Assembly (NCBI GenBank): GCA_905250075.1
Contig: CAJNOP010000959.1
Coordinates: 1 to 64,000 of the forward strand
Origin: Rotaria sp. Silwood1
Lineage: Eukaryota > Rotifera > Eurotatoria > Philodinida > Philodinidae
Direction of reading: 5' to 3'
DNA: 64,000 nucleotides
In this document: positions 21,604 to 33,662 of the stretch, one piece after another
Layout: every line of letters starts with the position of its first letter
Numbering within the stretch: the first letter of the stretch is position 1
Notes under the pieces: model-generated
What the model was told of the DNA's origin: nothing
Databases searched by the model: none
What the model saw: only the letters and a program-made list of their open reading frames with translations
Made by a program: the position numbers and the translations under genes

Positions 21604-23961
21604 ATGGAATATCCAAAGCGATTACAAAGTAACTATGTTAATGATTGTAATGATAGTAAAAGAAAAAGATTAAACGGTAAGTTTTAATCAATGTTTTCAT
21701 ACTATCTTATTTTTGTTTGTATAGTATCAACAGCCGATTCAAACAAGTAAGTTATCACAGAATATTTTTGAAAAAAATCATCTTTCTCTTTCAGTTCATT
21801 GACGAAGTCTATAATTCGTTTTGAAGATCTTTCAAACGATATCATCTATGAAATATTTGATTTTCTTGATTTTCGACATGCATACGACGCATTCTCTAAT
21901 CTTAATAAACGTTTTCAAAATTTTCTAACAAATTTAACTCTTCCTGTTAATATTGATATGTCATCCATATCTAAATCAGATTTTCAAAAGTATTACAAAC
22001 AAATTATTATACCTAATATACATCGAATTAAATCACTTCATTTATCGAATCCATTTTCTATTGATATATTTCTCACGCACAACTGCATTGTATCAAAATT
22101 GATTCGACTTGAAACTCTTATTTTATATGATATTCAATCAAAAGATCTTCAAAATCTTCTCATTTATTTAATCTCTTTACCATATCTATCTTCATTGGTA
22201 ATCTCTAATATAGATGAAGGAGGAGTTACAAATAATTTATATCATGAAATATTTCGTTTGCCGATGTTAAAATATTGTAAAATATCGTTCAACAATTACC
22301 TTCTGATGGAATCATCATTACATATTTCAATTAATGAATACAGTCCTATTGAACATCTTATTATCAATAATGACTTTGATATACATAAACTAACTGTTCT
22401 CTTGTCATATATTCCTCAACTTCGTCGTTTATCTCTCGGTAATTTATGGCAATGTTCAAACGAACAAATAATTTCATGTCCAATCAAACTAAATCATTTG
22501 ACACATGCATCTCTTAATATGAATAATATTATTTTTGATCAATTTGAAATATTAATCAAACATATTTTTTTTCAACTTCAAGTGTTATATATTACAGCTA
22601 CAAATGATAAAACATATTTAGATGCAAATCGATGGGAAAGTTTAATTTTATCTTATATGCCATATTTACGAATTTTTGGCATTCAATGGGAATATTTTCC
22701 ACAGAAAAACGTTTACACAGCTGATATTTTCATGATCGAATCATTTCGTACTCAGTTTTGGCTTGAACGACAATGGTTCTTCACATCTATTCTTGAATCA
22801 GCAGGTGATGATTGTTATCGAGTTCTCTTTTCTACAAATCCGTACAGGTATAACAGAAAAATACAGGGTGGCCCATAAGTAACGTAACCTAGAAAAAAAA
22901 TTCAATATTTTCATTACGACTCAAGCAAACGAGCTGATTTTTTTGTCAATGATCGAGGCATATTCAAGCTTCATATTCATAAAGATATGCCTAGAGAGAC
23001 CGTTTGTTAAGCATATTGTTTTTTTTTCCTATCTGCGAAAAAGAAAATTTTTTTGTCGAGGTCACTAGTGATATTTGACAAAGGATCTATCTAGGCTTGT
23101 CTTTATGGATATGAAGCTTGAATATGCCTCGATCATTGACAAAAAAATCAGCTCGTTTGCTTGAGCTGTAATGGAGATATTGAATTTTTTTTCTCGGTTA
23201 CGTTACTTATGAGCCACCCTGTATTATTTATATAGCATACGTTTATATTATTTTTACTTTGAAGAAGAAAATCTTATACATTATATGGAAATCCAAGCAA
23301 AGATATGATATCAAATTATCAGAAAAACAATATAAATTCCGTTCATTATGTTTATATCAAACAAGAAGAAACGATAAATGATTGTAGAAACTATTTTCCA
23401 AATGCTACTGAACTGACTCTCTCTTATGACGATGGAAATCCTCCTTCAATTATTCTCAATCATATTGTTCCTTTGACACAACTCACCAAATTAAATATCA
23501 ATGTTAAATCATTTCTCTTCAAAACAATGATTGAACTATTATATTCAACATCGAATATTCATACTTTGACCGTTGAAGATGTATGTTTTGATAAGAAAGA
23601 ATTAGCATCAATTCAACAAACTGAAATTTTTCAATTAGTATCAACTAGAAATAAAATTAAAAATTTAACTATTAATTCAATATATGCATTTGAAGAAATA
23701 AAATTATTTATTCATCTTTGTTCTCAATTAGAATGTCTTAGAATGCGTCCAGTATATGATGATTTTGAAGGAATTTTACGATATCTCTTATCGAAAAACA
23801 ACAGCAATACTCAATGTTTATTCTATATATGTGTCACGGATTTTTCTTCAGAAGAAATTGTAACAATAGACACTGTTATGGAATCAAAGGAAACTATTGA
23901 TGATTATCAAGCAAAACGAATAACACAAGATTTTTATGATGATATCTATTTCTGGCGATGA
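21604..23961 (+). CDS. F-box protein with leucine-rich-like C-terminus, four exons (614 aa)
   Basis: Exons 21604-21676, 21725-21746 (22-nt microexon), 21795-22847 and 23265-23961 join in frame to 1845 bp. After a basic N-terminus comes an F-box at about residues 40-80 (RFEDLSNDIIYEIFDFLDF, then a hydrophobic helix ending KRFQNFL), expected to bind Skp1 in an SCF ubiquitin ligase. The remaining 500 or so residues are rich in Leu, Ile and Asn with repeated short hydrophobic strands, as in substrate-binding leucine-rich arrays, although no canonical LRR consensus is seen. The last splice is confirmed by the broken paralogue at 27562-29235, whose intron lies at the same codon (TAC AG|). The third intron is 417 bp because it holds a 358-bp MITE; without it about 57 bp remain, near the 45 bp of the paralogue. 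Confidence 0.82.
22862..23223. mobile_element. Foldback MITE with TA duplication, inside F-box intron 3
   Basis: The element spans 22864-23221. Termini are CAGGGTGGCCCATAAGTAAC and the near-exact inverse ending GAGCCACCCTG, flanked by TA on both sides. The arms are complementary over roughly 150 bp each (for example GCTTCATATTCATAAAGA against TCTTTATGGATATGAAGC). A TA duplication and long inverted repeats fit a non-autonomous Tc1/mariner-type element. It has no coding capacity. A related half copy lies at 8664-8827. Confidence 0.85.
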
Positions 23962-24572
23962 TAAACATTGTCAATCAAACATAAAATTGTGAAATACTTT
24001 TCATTTATAAATAATCAAGAAAACTACCGTTAATAGAATTTGTTGTATGTGGTTATTTCTTTATGAGAAAAGTTATCGATAGGATTAAAAAAAACAACAA
24101 TTTATTATAAATAACGATATCCACTTTAATTGATTTCTGCTCATGATTTAAATTGGAAGTAGTTTTCGGAAATAAAATGAATGAATACAGTTGAGTTGGA
24201 TAAGTTTTTAAACTCAAACAGTTAGATGGAATTTAGTTAAAAAATATCTCCTAAGATTTATGAATAAAATTCATTTGATTCGAAGAAATTTTTAGGATTT
24301 CCGAGATTGGGTTGAATCGAATCGAGAATTTCACACTGAAATAGCTGTCTTGTATTTTAATCGTCCAGTTTGGCGATCTCATCCTTTTTGCTGAAAAATT
24401 CGTACAGCAGCTATTGAAACAGAAATTGAGGAATACAAATGTTAACTTAGTTTAGATTGTAGAAGTAAAAAGAACTTTGAGAGTGCTTCTCTCTATTATA
24501 CTCTTCAATATGTATACGAAATGATCAATCAAATAGAACTTAATAGTTTTTGTTCATTTTTCAATTAGCATA

Positions 24573-27123
24573 CACAGATTCAGTGGCGGCGGAGCCATTA
24601 GGCTTGGGGAGGCTCAAGCCTCCCCTAAAAACAGGCAGGGGAGGCTTGGGAAGGCTTATATTTTGGAAAAACCTCACAAATCTTATCATGAGCTTATATT
24701 TAGTATGCGAAAGTTCTTTGAACAATAGTACGTTCAGTCTCATGCTAGATAGCACAATAAGCGGCAAACCAGTTGCGCTTAAGAAAGCTCAAGTCTCACC
24801 TAAAAATCAAAAGCAACATCTGAGAGGGATCCGATAGTTGAGAAAATTTTAGAAATGTCATTCAGAATTTGAGAATGAATGTCACAAAATGTTATCAACA
24901 TAGCTTATATTGCATGTATCTTTGGATGAACAAATGCTAAAATCTTCAATTTTTTTCAAAAAATACGTTGCCGGTGGTGTCCAAAATAACTATCAAAAAC
25001 TCCTGCTAGCTTACTGTATGAAATAATACCTATTTTGCATCTAACATGCGGTGCAAAAGCAATGGAAAAAATGTCGAAGTCTATAAGACCTTATTGCCGA
25101 CTATTAGATCAATAATTTTTTTTTTTATATTAGAAAGAGAAATGTCTGAACTACAACTTTTGTACCGTGCATATTTTTCCAGAATGTCTCTGAGAAGGAG
25201 GAAAAGCCAAAAACTGGATGTCTCTAAAACAGTACTTGCAACTTCATCTCTTAGCAGCATCATTTTTTATTTTCTTTGAATATTTATTACATCAGAAGAG
25301 GATATACAAATCACGTTTAATGATAATTTTTGTAGCAAAAAGAATGCTCTTTTCAGTGGTATATTGCATGTCAAATTTATCTTTGGTTTTCATATCAAAG
25401 TATTGATTTTTCTGAAAGAGACTGCGTGATTTGCTCGTGCTCACTACCTGACCGTTCTGCAAAGGTAAAAAAATGTTTTTTTGAATTATTTTTTGCTGCT
25501 AAGTTTTCATGATCTCACATATTTCACACAAATAACACAACAAGAATTGAATTTATGTGTGATTTCTATAGATGATGGCTGATATTCTTGCAAACTGATA
25601 ATTCTTGTAAAAGCCTTTATTTTACAAAAATTTCATTTTTCAAACCTTTCTGATTAAAGAGTCAATATGGACATAAAATAATTTACCTAAGGTGGTATTG
25701 ATAGTGTTTTTAATGCACTCCATTTTGGTGTATTTTAGATTAAAACTTGATCTATGTAGCTCAAAATAATCAAGTAATACTGATTTTTCAAATTACAAAA
25801 ACGTTGCAAGCACTTTTATAGAGATGTCCAGTTTTTGGGTTTTCCTCCTTCTCAGAGACGTTCTGAAGAAATATGCGCGGTACAAAAGTTGCAGTTCAGA
25901 CATTGCTCTTTCCGACAAAAAAAAATTATTGATCGAGAAGTTGATATGGTCTAACAGACTTCGACATTTTTTCCATTTCTTTTGCACCGCACGTTATTTT
26001 CGCCAGAAAATGATAAAAATATGAATTTCTTTTAACGATGTGTGATTACACTTTCCACAATATTCATAGAAAAAGGTTTTCCTGGTTTATTGTAATCAAT
26101 TTGGAAAGGAGGAAAAAAGTAATGCTGTACGGCGCTGTGTAATTTTTCACGATAACAGTAAACTGAACGCTACAAAAAGCCTAATTCTTATCAAAATCAA
26201 GTTTAATGCATTAAAACACAATACTGAATGCAATGATAATACCAAAATTATATGTTTGCTGTTTGAAGATCGCCTTAAAGAATTAAAATTGAACAGTTAG
26301 GCAATTAGTTATTTAAATAGTGAAGCAAATTTATTTCAGAAAAGTGAAAAATATAGTATCTTGCACGCCTTTGCTTTTAGTTCTGTCAAAACCAATTAAG
26401 ACAATTCAGGAGAACATTTTGCTTCTTTAAAAACAGATTCAAGTTTTCATGGTTTTTATGTGAGAAAATAAATATGACAAATATTTTTATTACTTTCAGT
26501 ATGATATGACATAGCAATGTTTTATATATCCTATGTTTCACTATTCTAAGAACTCATTACAACAGGTCGACAAGACATTGTGATGCATTGGTGTAGAGAA
26601 TTCAACAACAGCTTCTATGATTCATTTTTTCGAAATTTTTCTGTAAGTTCCTGTACTTATGTACTACTTTCATCGTCAACTGAACGAAATTGAGGCAAAC
26701 ACGGGCATGTGATCGAAGATGAAAGTAGACAAGACTTCAGATGAAGAACAACTGAAGATGAAAGCTTTTTCTTCAAAATCATGGTTTTTTTAATAGAGTT
26801 ATATTATGTTCTATGCTATGAAGCAGAGAAATTTTGTGATTAAAACGAATCCTGTAAATACTAAAGAAATAAATCACGAAAGATTCACAACTTCCATAGA
26901 ACATCTTTCCAAAACATTCCAAGATTATATCAGTCACCTATAGAAGGATATATGCAAAATAAACTCTGTTGAAAAAACATCGAGATATCCGATATCTCTT
27001 TGATAAGAGTTAGGGTTGAAAAGCCAGAAAATACCCCCTTCTCGTACATCACCTTCGTATCACCGCCTGAGGAGTTTTGAGCCTCCCCTAGATTAGAATC
27101 GTTCCGCCGCCTCTGCACAGATT
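24573..27123. mobile_element. hAT-type element, 2535 bp, degenerate, with 8-bp target duplication
   Basis: The element runs 24581-27115. Its ends are CAGTGGCGGCGGAGCC on the left and, read inward from the right, CAGAGGCGGCGGAACG. Both are followed by a GGGGAGGCTCAA block. A perfect CACAGATT lies on each side (24573-24580 and 27116-27123). hAT elements produce 8-bp duplications and have CAG-type ends. No transposase frame of useful length survives, so it is a relic or a non-autonomous derivative. The interior contains a further inverted pair (25043-25245 with about 25800-25995). Confidence 0.85.
25043..25995. repeat. Internal inverted repeat within the 2.5-kb hAT element
   Basis: About 200 bp at 25043-25245 (gcggtgcaaaagcaatgg through gtctctgagaaggaggaaa) reappear inverted at about 25800-25995 (cctccttctcagagac through cttttgcaccgcac). 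It may be a second element inserted into the hAT relic or an internal duplication. Confidence 0.65.
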
Positions 27124-27503
27124 AATTGAACTTGTCAAAATCTGCGTAGTTTAGGATATTACAACAAACTCGGAAGAAGATCAACAGGTTTCTTTTGAAT
27201 ATGTATTGAAGATTTGTTAGTCGTAATATATCGTTCAAAAAATATAAATTCAACAATATTATATCTATAGAATAGTTGTTATTCTACTAATTAATGAATG
27301 CGAAAACATCAACACTATGATCAAAAAGAAGCAGATCGTTATACAACTCATAGAAATCATCTATATGTAGCTACCGTATTTTTCAAAAACTAAAGTAACT
27401 ATTTAGAGAAACTTAATGATACTTTAAGAATGTTTTCTCTAGTAATATCTGACCGTTCATTTAACCATTGTGTATTTTGTTATTGTAAGTATCAGAATAT
27501 AGA

Positions 27504-27562
27504 AGGGTGCAGATGTGAGTTTGGATGCTCTCTTCATCCACCCACACTCCACGCCCACACTC
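27504..27562. repeat. TGTGGG-type hairpin locus 8, abutting an F-box pseudogene
   Basis: The G arm is gggtgcagatgtgagt (27504-27520), the loop includes gctctcttcat, and the C arm (27537-27561) is ccacccacactccacgccca-like. F-box similarity starts directly after it. Confidence 0.75.
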
Positions 27563-29235
27563 TTTCTCGATTTTGAACATGTATATGGCGCATTCTATAA
27601 TCTTAACAAATGTTTTCAAACTCTTCTGATTGACTCGACTATTCCTATTAATATCAATATGTCATTCATGTCCAAATCAGATTTTTGAAAATTATTATAC
27701 ATATATTATCATTCCTTATAAACATCGAATCAAATCTCTTTATTTATCAAATTCGTTTTTCTATGAATCTGTTTTTTTACACAAGTTCACATTGCATCAA
27801 AATTTACTCGATTAGAAAGAATTATATTTGGTAATATCAAATCACAAAATTTCACAAAGATTTTGGAAGATTTAGTTTCTTTATCTAATTTATCATCGAT
27901 AATCATTACTATTTGCTGATCGTCTTCTAAAATCGAATAATCTTTATCTGCACATATTTCGTTTACTTGTATTAAAATATTGCAAGTTATCATTAAAAGG
28001 TTATGTTGGGTTTAAACCATTATCTACTCCGACAAACGAATAAAGTCGTATCGAACATATGGTGATTAAGAATAATTTATCCTTTAACCATCTAAATGCT
28101 TTAGTACCATATATTCCTTATCTTCGACGTTTGTTCGTTCATTGTCTACATAGTTCCATTGAAAAAACAAACAGATTTGTATTCAGTTGTATTAAAACAA
28201 TTAGCATATATTTCTCTAAATGATGTTTTAATAATGTTTGATGAATTTGAATCAATGAATCAAAACCTTTTTTTTAATAACTTAAAATCTTACATATTTC
28301 GACTAGTAATAATATAGCATATATGAATGCAAATCGTTGGGAACGATATATTTTAACTTCTATGCCACATTTAAGTATTTTTTGATTTTATGTATGCAAA
28401 ATCCTTTAATCTATATGATGAACCAAGATATGAAATTCTAATCAATCAATTTCAAACTTCATTTTGGTTTGAACGACAATGGTTTTCGCACACTGGTTCT
28501 ATCGAGAATATCTTCAAAATCGATGAATGTTTTTTTAACAAATCCATACAGGTTTAAATAAATCCTTTTTAGCATAATTGTATTTTCATTTTTCAGGAGA
28601 AACGGTTATGCATTACAAACAAAGTTCGATGAAAAATTCGCTTCTCAGCTAGATTCAATTAGTCATATTCACATTCAAAATGAACAAGATTTGATAAGAT
28701 GCATAAATTATTTTCCTAATGTTACTAAACTTACATTTGCATCTCATCTCATCAACAGTCTAGATTCTCCGACAAACAATCTCAATAATATCATTCCTTT
28801 GAAACGAGTACCTATTCTAGATATTAATATCGGCTATTTTGATTTTGCACGTATTGTCAAATTATTACGATTATTACCTAATATCAATACATTAATTCTT
28901 CAAAGTTCAGTGTGCTATGAAAAGCATCCTTAGATGATTAAGCAATATGAAGACTTTCAAATTGTATCTAATAGGAATATGATTAAACATCTTATTCTTG
29001 AACAGATATATCAGTTAGATAGCATCGAACTGCTTGTTGAGTTGTGTTCTTGTATACGATATCTAACAATCCATGTAGAGAAACACTATGTCAAATAGAT
29101 TGTACGAATTTTATTATCAAAAATCAATACCATTATGCAAGATTTATCAGCATTATGTGAAAAAGATACAATTTCATCAATATTTAAAAAAGTCAAGATT
29201 TTGATTAAATCGGAAAAATTACTTAAGAATTATCT
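27562..29235 (+). pseudogene. 5'-truncated F-box gene copy with frameshifts and stops
   Basis: The sequence aligns with the intact gene from within the F-box (27566 onward, CGATTTTGAACATG against TGATTTTCGACATG) through NLNKCFQ, MSFMSKSDF, the FTRLE block, FWFERQWF and the final exon. A 45-bp intron at 28552-28596 is conserved (ACAG|GTTTAA to TTTCAG). Several frameshifts and stops interrupt both exons, for example after SKSDF and after CYEKHP. Similarity fades after about 29235. Everything 5' of the F-box core, including two introns, is missing exactly at the hairpin arm. Confidence 0.8.
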
Positions 29236-29446
29236 AATTTCAGTTTGTTATATCAGAAATATCATTTAACAACTCTTCAGATCGATCCAGTAGATCAGAT
29301 TTATATTTATGGTGCTAAATTAATTCTTATTTCTTGTACCCGAAGTCAATTTCGAGATGCTTTTTTAAGACAAACAAAAAAAACATTAATACTAAATACA
29401 CACAAATATGGCAAATACAAAAAAGAAACCACATGATTATATTCAC

Positions 29447-29522
29447 GTGTTGGGTGTGGGTGCGGACGTGGTTATACAGAAAATGAATACTCACACTCAC
29501 ACGCGTACCCACACCCACACCC
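29447..29522. repeat. TGTGGG-type hairpin locus 9
   Basis: The G arm (tgggtgtgggtgcggacgtgg, about 29450-29472), an 18-base loop (tatacagaaaatgaatac) and the C arm (29489-29522) follow the usual order. Confidence 0.75.
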
Positions 29523-29640
29523 TAAATTCACAAGCGATCCACAATCGAATTGATTTAAATTCCAGAAGCTGGAACTCATAGTGAGTGAAAAATTCTAAAT
29601 AGCATATGGGCATGTATATCATGGTCTATGATGAGAATAT

Positions 29641-29700
29641 TGGTGTAGGTGTGGATGATGTAACCAAAGACACTCACACGCACACCCCACATTTACACCC
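29641..29700. repeat. TGTGGG-type hairpin locus 10
   Basis: The G arm is tggtgtaggtgtggatg (29641-29657), followed by loop atgtaaccaaagac and a C arm (about 29671-29700). The loop shares the CAAAGACACTC word with the loops near 40617 and 42623. Confidence 0.7.
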
Positions 29701-29855
29701 TTTTTCGATTTCACAGTTTTTCAAAGGCAAAAACTTCATTTTCCAAGATTCGTCTCAAGTGTGAAGAAACTAGGTGAATAACATAATCAACAATATTAAT
29801 TTGAAAGCCACAATAATTATATGATTTGTTCTCAATTCCTTTTTTCTTCACACTA

Positions 29856-30002
29856 GGTGTGGATGTAAATGTGGGGTGTGGGTGGGTGTGGGGTGTGTGT
29901 GGATGTGGGTGTGCTGCCTAGGTGTGGGTGTTGTAGTCTACTTCAACCGAAATCCACACTCACCCCACCCACACCCACACACCCACACCCACGCCGACAC
30001 CC
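29856..30002. repeat. TGTGGG-type hairpin locus 11
   Basis: The G arm (29856-29930) includes several TGTGGG units. The loop is gtagtctacttcaaccgaaa, and the C arm runs about 29950-30002. It is the third hairpin within 600 bp. Confidence 0.8.
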
Positions 30003-33000
30003 TTTCATTGTCATTTATCCAATCGGTAAGATCAAGATTAATTTGAGGAAATGCAATTATTTTATATAATAGAATGAAAAAGAATACATAGCTGATGAAC
30101 GATATCATCTAACTCTTTAAAGACTGAATATCAATGTAGTATTAAAAGTTCATTTTTTTCTCTTCATCTTTCTATTTTTTTTCCAAAAACGCTAATTTAC
30201 AATATATTTTTCTAATAAAGTGTATAGCAAATATGAAATAAAGTAGTGTGTTCCTGCACTTTGTATGAGAAAGTGCAACGTTATCTATCGTATTATATGA
30301 TTAAATACTAAATCGTGGCTCACATATGCCATCATTTTGTCCGAAACTACATCAGAGATATGAATGCAACTGATTAACATTTAATGACGCATTTGTATTT
30401 TTGATTTTGTGTTACTTACAAATAGTTGGATGAATATTTTCAATGAGTCGTCAATGCTGCCATAGTCGACTCTTCTCTGTAGAGTCCTCGGAAAGACGCC
30501 TGAAAAATACGAAATCATTGGGGAGTCCTTACGGAGTCACGAAAATAATCTCCCAAGGACTCATTGGTGATTTCCTGAGAAACTCATAAGGAATTCCTAG
30601 GTTTTAGGTAGTAAGAAGTAAGTTACAAATTCCCTAGGATCCACTGCACGAGAGAGACGACTCAAATACAAACCATGTGCTCAATTGATGCCATGGACTT
30701 CAATGAAGTTTTTCCAGTATGTAGCCCTCAGTGAGATATAAAGCTATCATCAGGTAAAAAATGATGATGATGATGATGATGACCAATGCCATTATTACAA
30801 TTTTTTTCATTGTATGTGTCAAAGACAATTGTAATAGATACAGTTTCGAGACTTTTCTGCTGTAAAATTTATTATAAATATAAACAAATATTGCAATATT
30901 TATAAGAAATTCGTATGATTATATAGTCTAATTCCTATAAGATGTTAATAATATATATGTCTTCTTATAATATGATACTTTTTCATATCTTAATATTTCT
31001 TCGATAAGAATAATGTATTATTATTCGATTGTGAGATTATTATATAATAAAACCTACGAATTTTTCAAGTATTTAAATACCATGATAGAAAAAAGCAACT
31101 ATGAACAGTCAGATTCCATATTTGGTCATATGTATTACTATAAGTATTTCTCTGAAAGGTTTACTTTTTTCAAATTGCTGAAAATATTGTTAGGAAATAT
31201 AGTTTTTCGGCAGCGTTAGAGATGCCTTTCGAAATTAAATGTTTTCAAAAATAATAAAAATTTGAGTATAAAACTAGAAATGAAAACAATGAATGAGATA
31301 ATCAATTGAAATAGATGAGATGTTTACCTAACCGAATATTTTTGTAGGTCAAATGAGGATTGAAACTCAAGAAGCAATTTAGGAATTGTATCTGGCTCAG
31401 TTTTCCTCTCAGCCAAAAAACAATCTGCAATACTTCAGATTTTCATCTAAACTTGCTCAGAAAATACTTTTTGAGCTAATCACCATCAATCACGACAAAC
31501 CGTACCGAGAAAATTAAAAAGCTTTTTTTTCTTAGAAAAGATACGTGAAAATTTCAAGTACAACACACTGTTTTGTGGAGGAAAGAAAATTAAAACATTT
31601 ATAAATTTTAAAACATTCCCAGAGTTCTACAGCTCATTTAAGCTCAAAAAACTAGTCAATCATTAAAAAAATCTTGTGCAGAACACTAATCTAAATAGTG
31701 TGAAAGAATTAGTTAAAAAATTTGATTATGATGTTAAAATCTTCTTGTTCAATTTATCCATTTGTTGTTCTTGTTCAAAAGCGAATTCATCTTCTTCATC
31801 GAGATTATCATCTGATGTATGCTAATTAGAGATGTTGTTATCATTTGATATTTGAGAAGATTGTGTTGGTGATCGTTTATGAGTCGATATTGTAATGGAA
31901 GCTTGTTTTCAATTTCATCTTGAAGTTTTATTGTATTGGCTTTCGTCAGCATCTGCATTAACATCACCAGAGTGAACTATTTTTATGACCTTTACCATCA
32001 CTACTGGATAATTGCTTTGACAGTAACTTGCTCTACGTTTTGACTTAGTGAAATAATAAAATAAAGAGTTGCAAGAAGATAATTGATAAAATAAAAGATT
32101 GAAAATTGTATCTCGAGTAAATATTACAGACTACATCTAGAAGTACATAAAATTACTAAACTCATTTGCCAGAAGACTTTATTTTAGTTTGTTACTCTAA
32201 TGATTATATCTTCATTTAGGATTGATCTAAAATATATTTGTCATCATAAGCATCTAAAAGCTATCCGATTATATATTTATAAATTCATCTTCCTTTCTAT
32301 TTTAGATATATATATTCTTCACGAACTAAAACAATAAAAACAAATAAAACAAAAACAAATTTGAAGTACACTTGTATTGTAGTAGCTTGTTTCACGCCAT
32401 TCTCAACGATTCGCTAGTCAAGATTGAGATCTACTAACTATTTGATGATATCTTTGAGCAAGGTCGAAACTGGTCGTGAAGTAGCTTCGATATTCACACT
32501 ACCACACTTACGAGCCATCTGTATACGAAAAGATAATAAACAGGTTTTTTTTGAGTGAGCTTTATTCTATGACCTCTATTGACGCTTATAAAAACATGAT
32601 AACAGGAAGGAAGAGAAAAGAAAAATGGAAAGCGACATAATATCAGTAAGAAAAACAAAGGAAAAAGATAAATACGTGAAAAGCGAACCATATGCTAACT
32701 TGTTTCTTCTATATAATATGAACGACAAAGAATCCCTGAAACATAAATCATAAAGTATTTTAAGCTGGAGAGAGAGAGAGAGAGAAGGTAGTGTTGTTAA
32801 AAAGCTAAGAAGAACTCACACACTAATCTAATCTAGTTTCTTACTGGGAATGATTTTCGATGAATTGAAACTAGTGGACTAGAATTAACTTGTACCTATC
32901 AATCATTTTTCTCAGTCTGAGTAATCTGGAGAGATGCCCTAGGTTTAACTTCTGTTCAGCATAAATTCTTTGTTATTCCTTTTCTTGATACGTAATGACA

Positions 33001-33570
33001 TCCCAATAGAAAAGATCGTTATAAAATAACGTCTTGTCTAGGTTGGAACGTGATATTCTATTAATTCGTTCATGTGCCTCTATAGTGGTACATCGATATG
33101 CTATCCTTAAACGTATTCTGAACTTACGTTCTAGAAACGTTTCGTGAGGGATGTGTAGTAAGGGGAAGAGAGAAAAAAACTACGCAAAGAAGGAAAAGTT
33201 ATAGGCAAAGAAACATAGTTTCAACATGTTAGTCGAAACCATTCTATTTCTCTTCAGTCATCTTAATTTAGTATATGAACTCTAAATCTTCTCTATACAA
33301 TGTTTGATAGTCGGCGCAAGGAACAATTTATCCGTCTACACAAATTCTAAACAATTAAATGATTTCACTATTTTTAATTGTTTCTCATTCATGTAGATCT
33401 GTATTATCGATTATTTTTTTTTGTGAATGGAATAGTTTTACCACCGTCTTTTCTACGTTTATAGACTGCTTCTATTTACTAGCATAGTCATTTAAATTTT
33501 AACAAATTTCTGTTTCCTTTCTACTGATGCACTCTAGCATTTTTAGCAGACTTTTATGTATTGACGAACC
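30003..33570. other. Mostly non-coding, with one decayed exon and microsatellites
   Basis: On the minus strand at about 31975-31728, a frame reads HSGDVNADADESQYNKTS, later SDDNLDEEDEFAFEQEQQMD and a stop, interrupted by three in-frame stops. It looks like a dead acidic C-terminal exon. A (GAT)n tract lies at about 30760-30782 and an (AG)n tract at about 32770-32788. A patch at 30467-30650 has repeated agtcc/ggact words. I see no intact gene. Confidence 0.4.
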
Positions 33571-33573
33571 TAT

Positions 33574-33611
33574 AAGTGTGGATGTGAATGCTCTTTTCAC
33601 TCATACACTCA
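33574..33611. repeat. TGTGGG-type hairpin locus 12 (minimal)
   Basis: A tiny version: aagtgtggatgtgaatg, then ctcttttca, then ctcatacactcatt. It lies about 50 bp upstream of the kelch gene start codon. It shares the CTCTTTTCA loop style with other hairpins. Confidence 0.5.
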
Positions 33612-33662
33612 TTCTTTTTTCAGTTTAAGTTTCTTGTAGAACATAATATACATAACAGCTTG

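Noticed and set aside
29245..29436. Possible GPCR-like tail (IYIYGAKL, SQFRDAFLRQTKK) after the F-box pseudogene
   Set aside because: It is short and without a preceding membrane helix bundle. Similarity is only suggestive, so it was not listed as a gene fragment.
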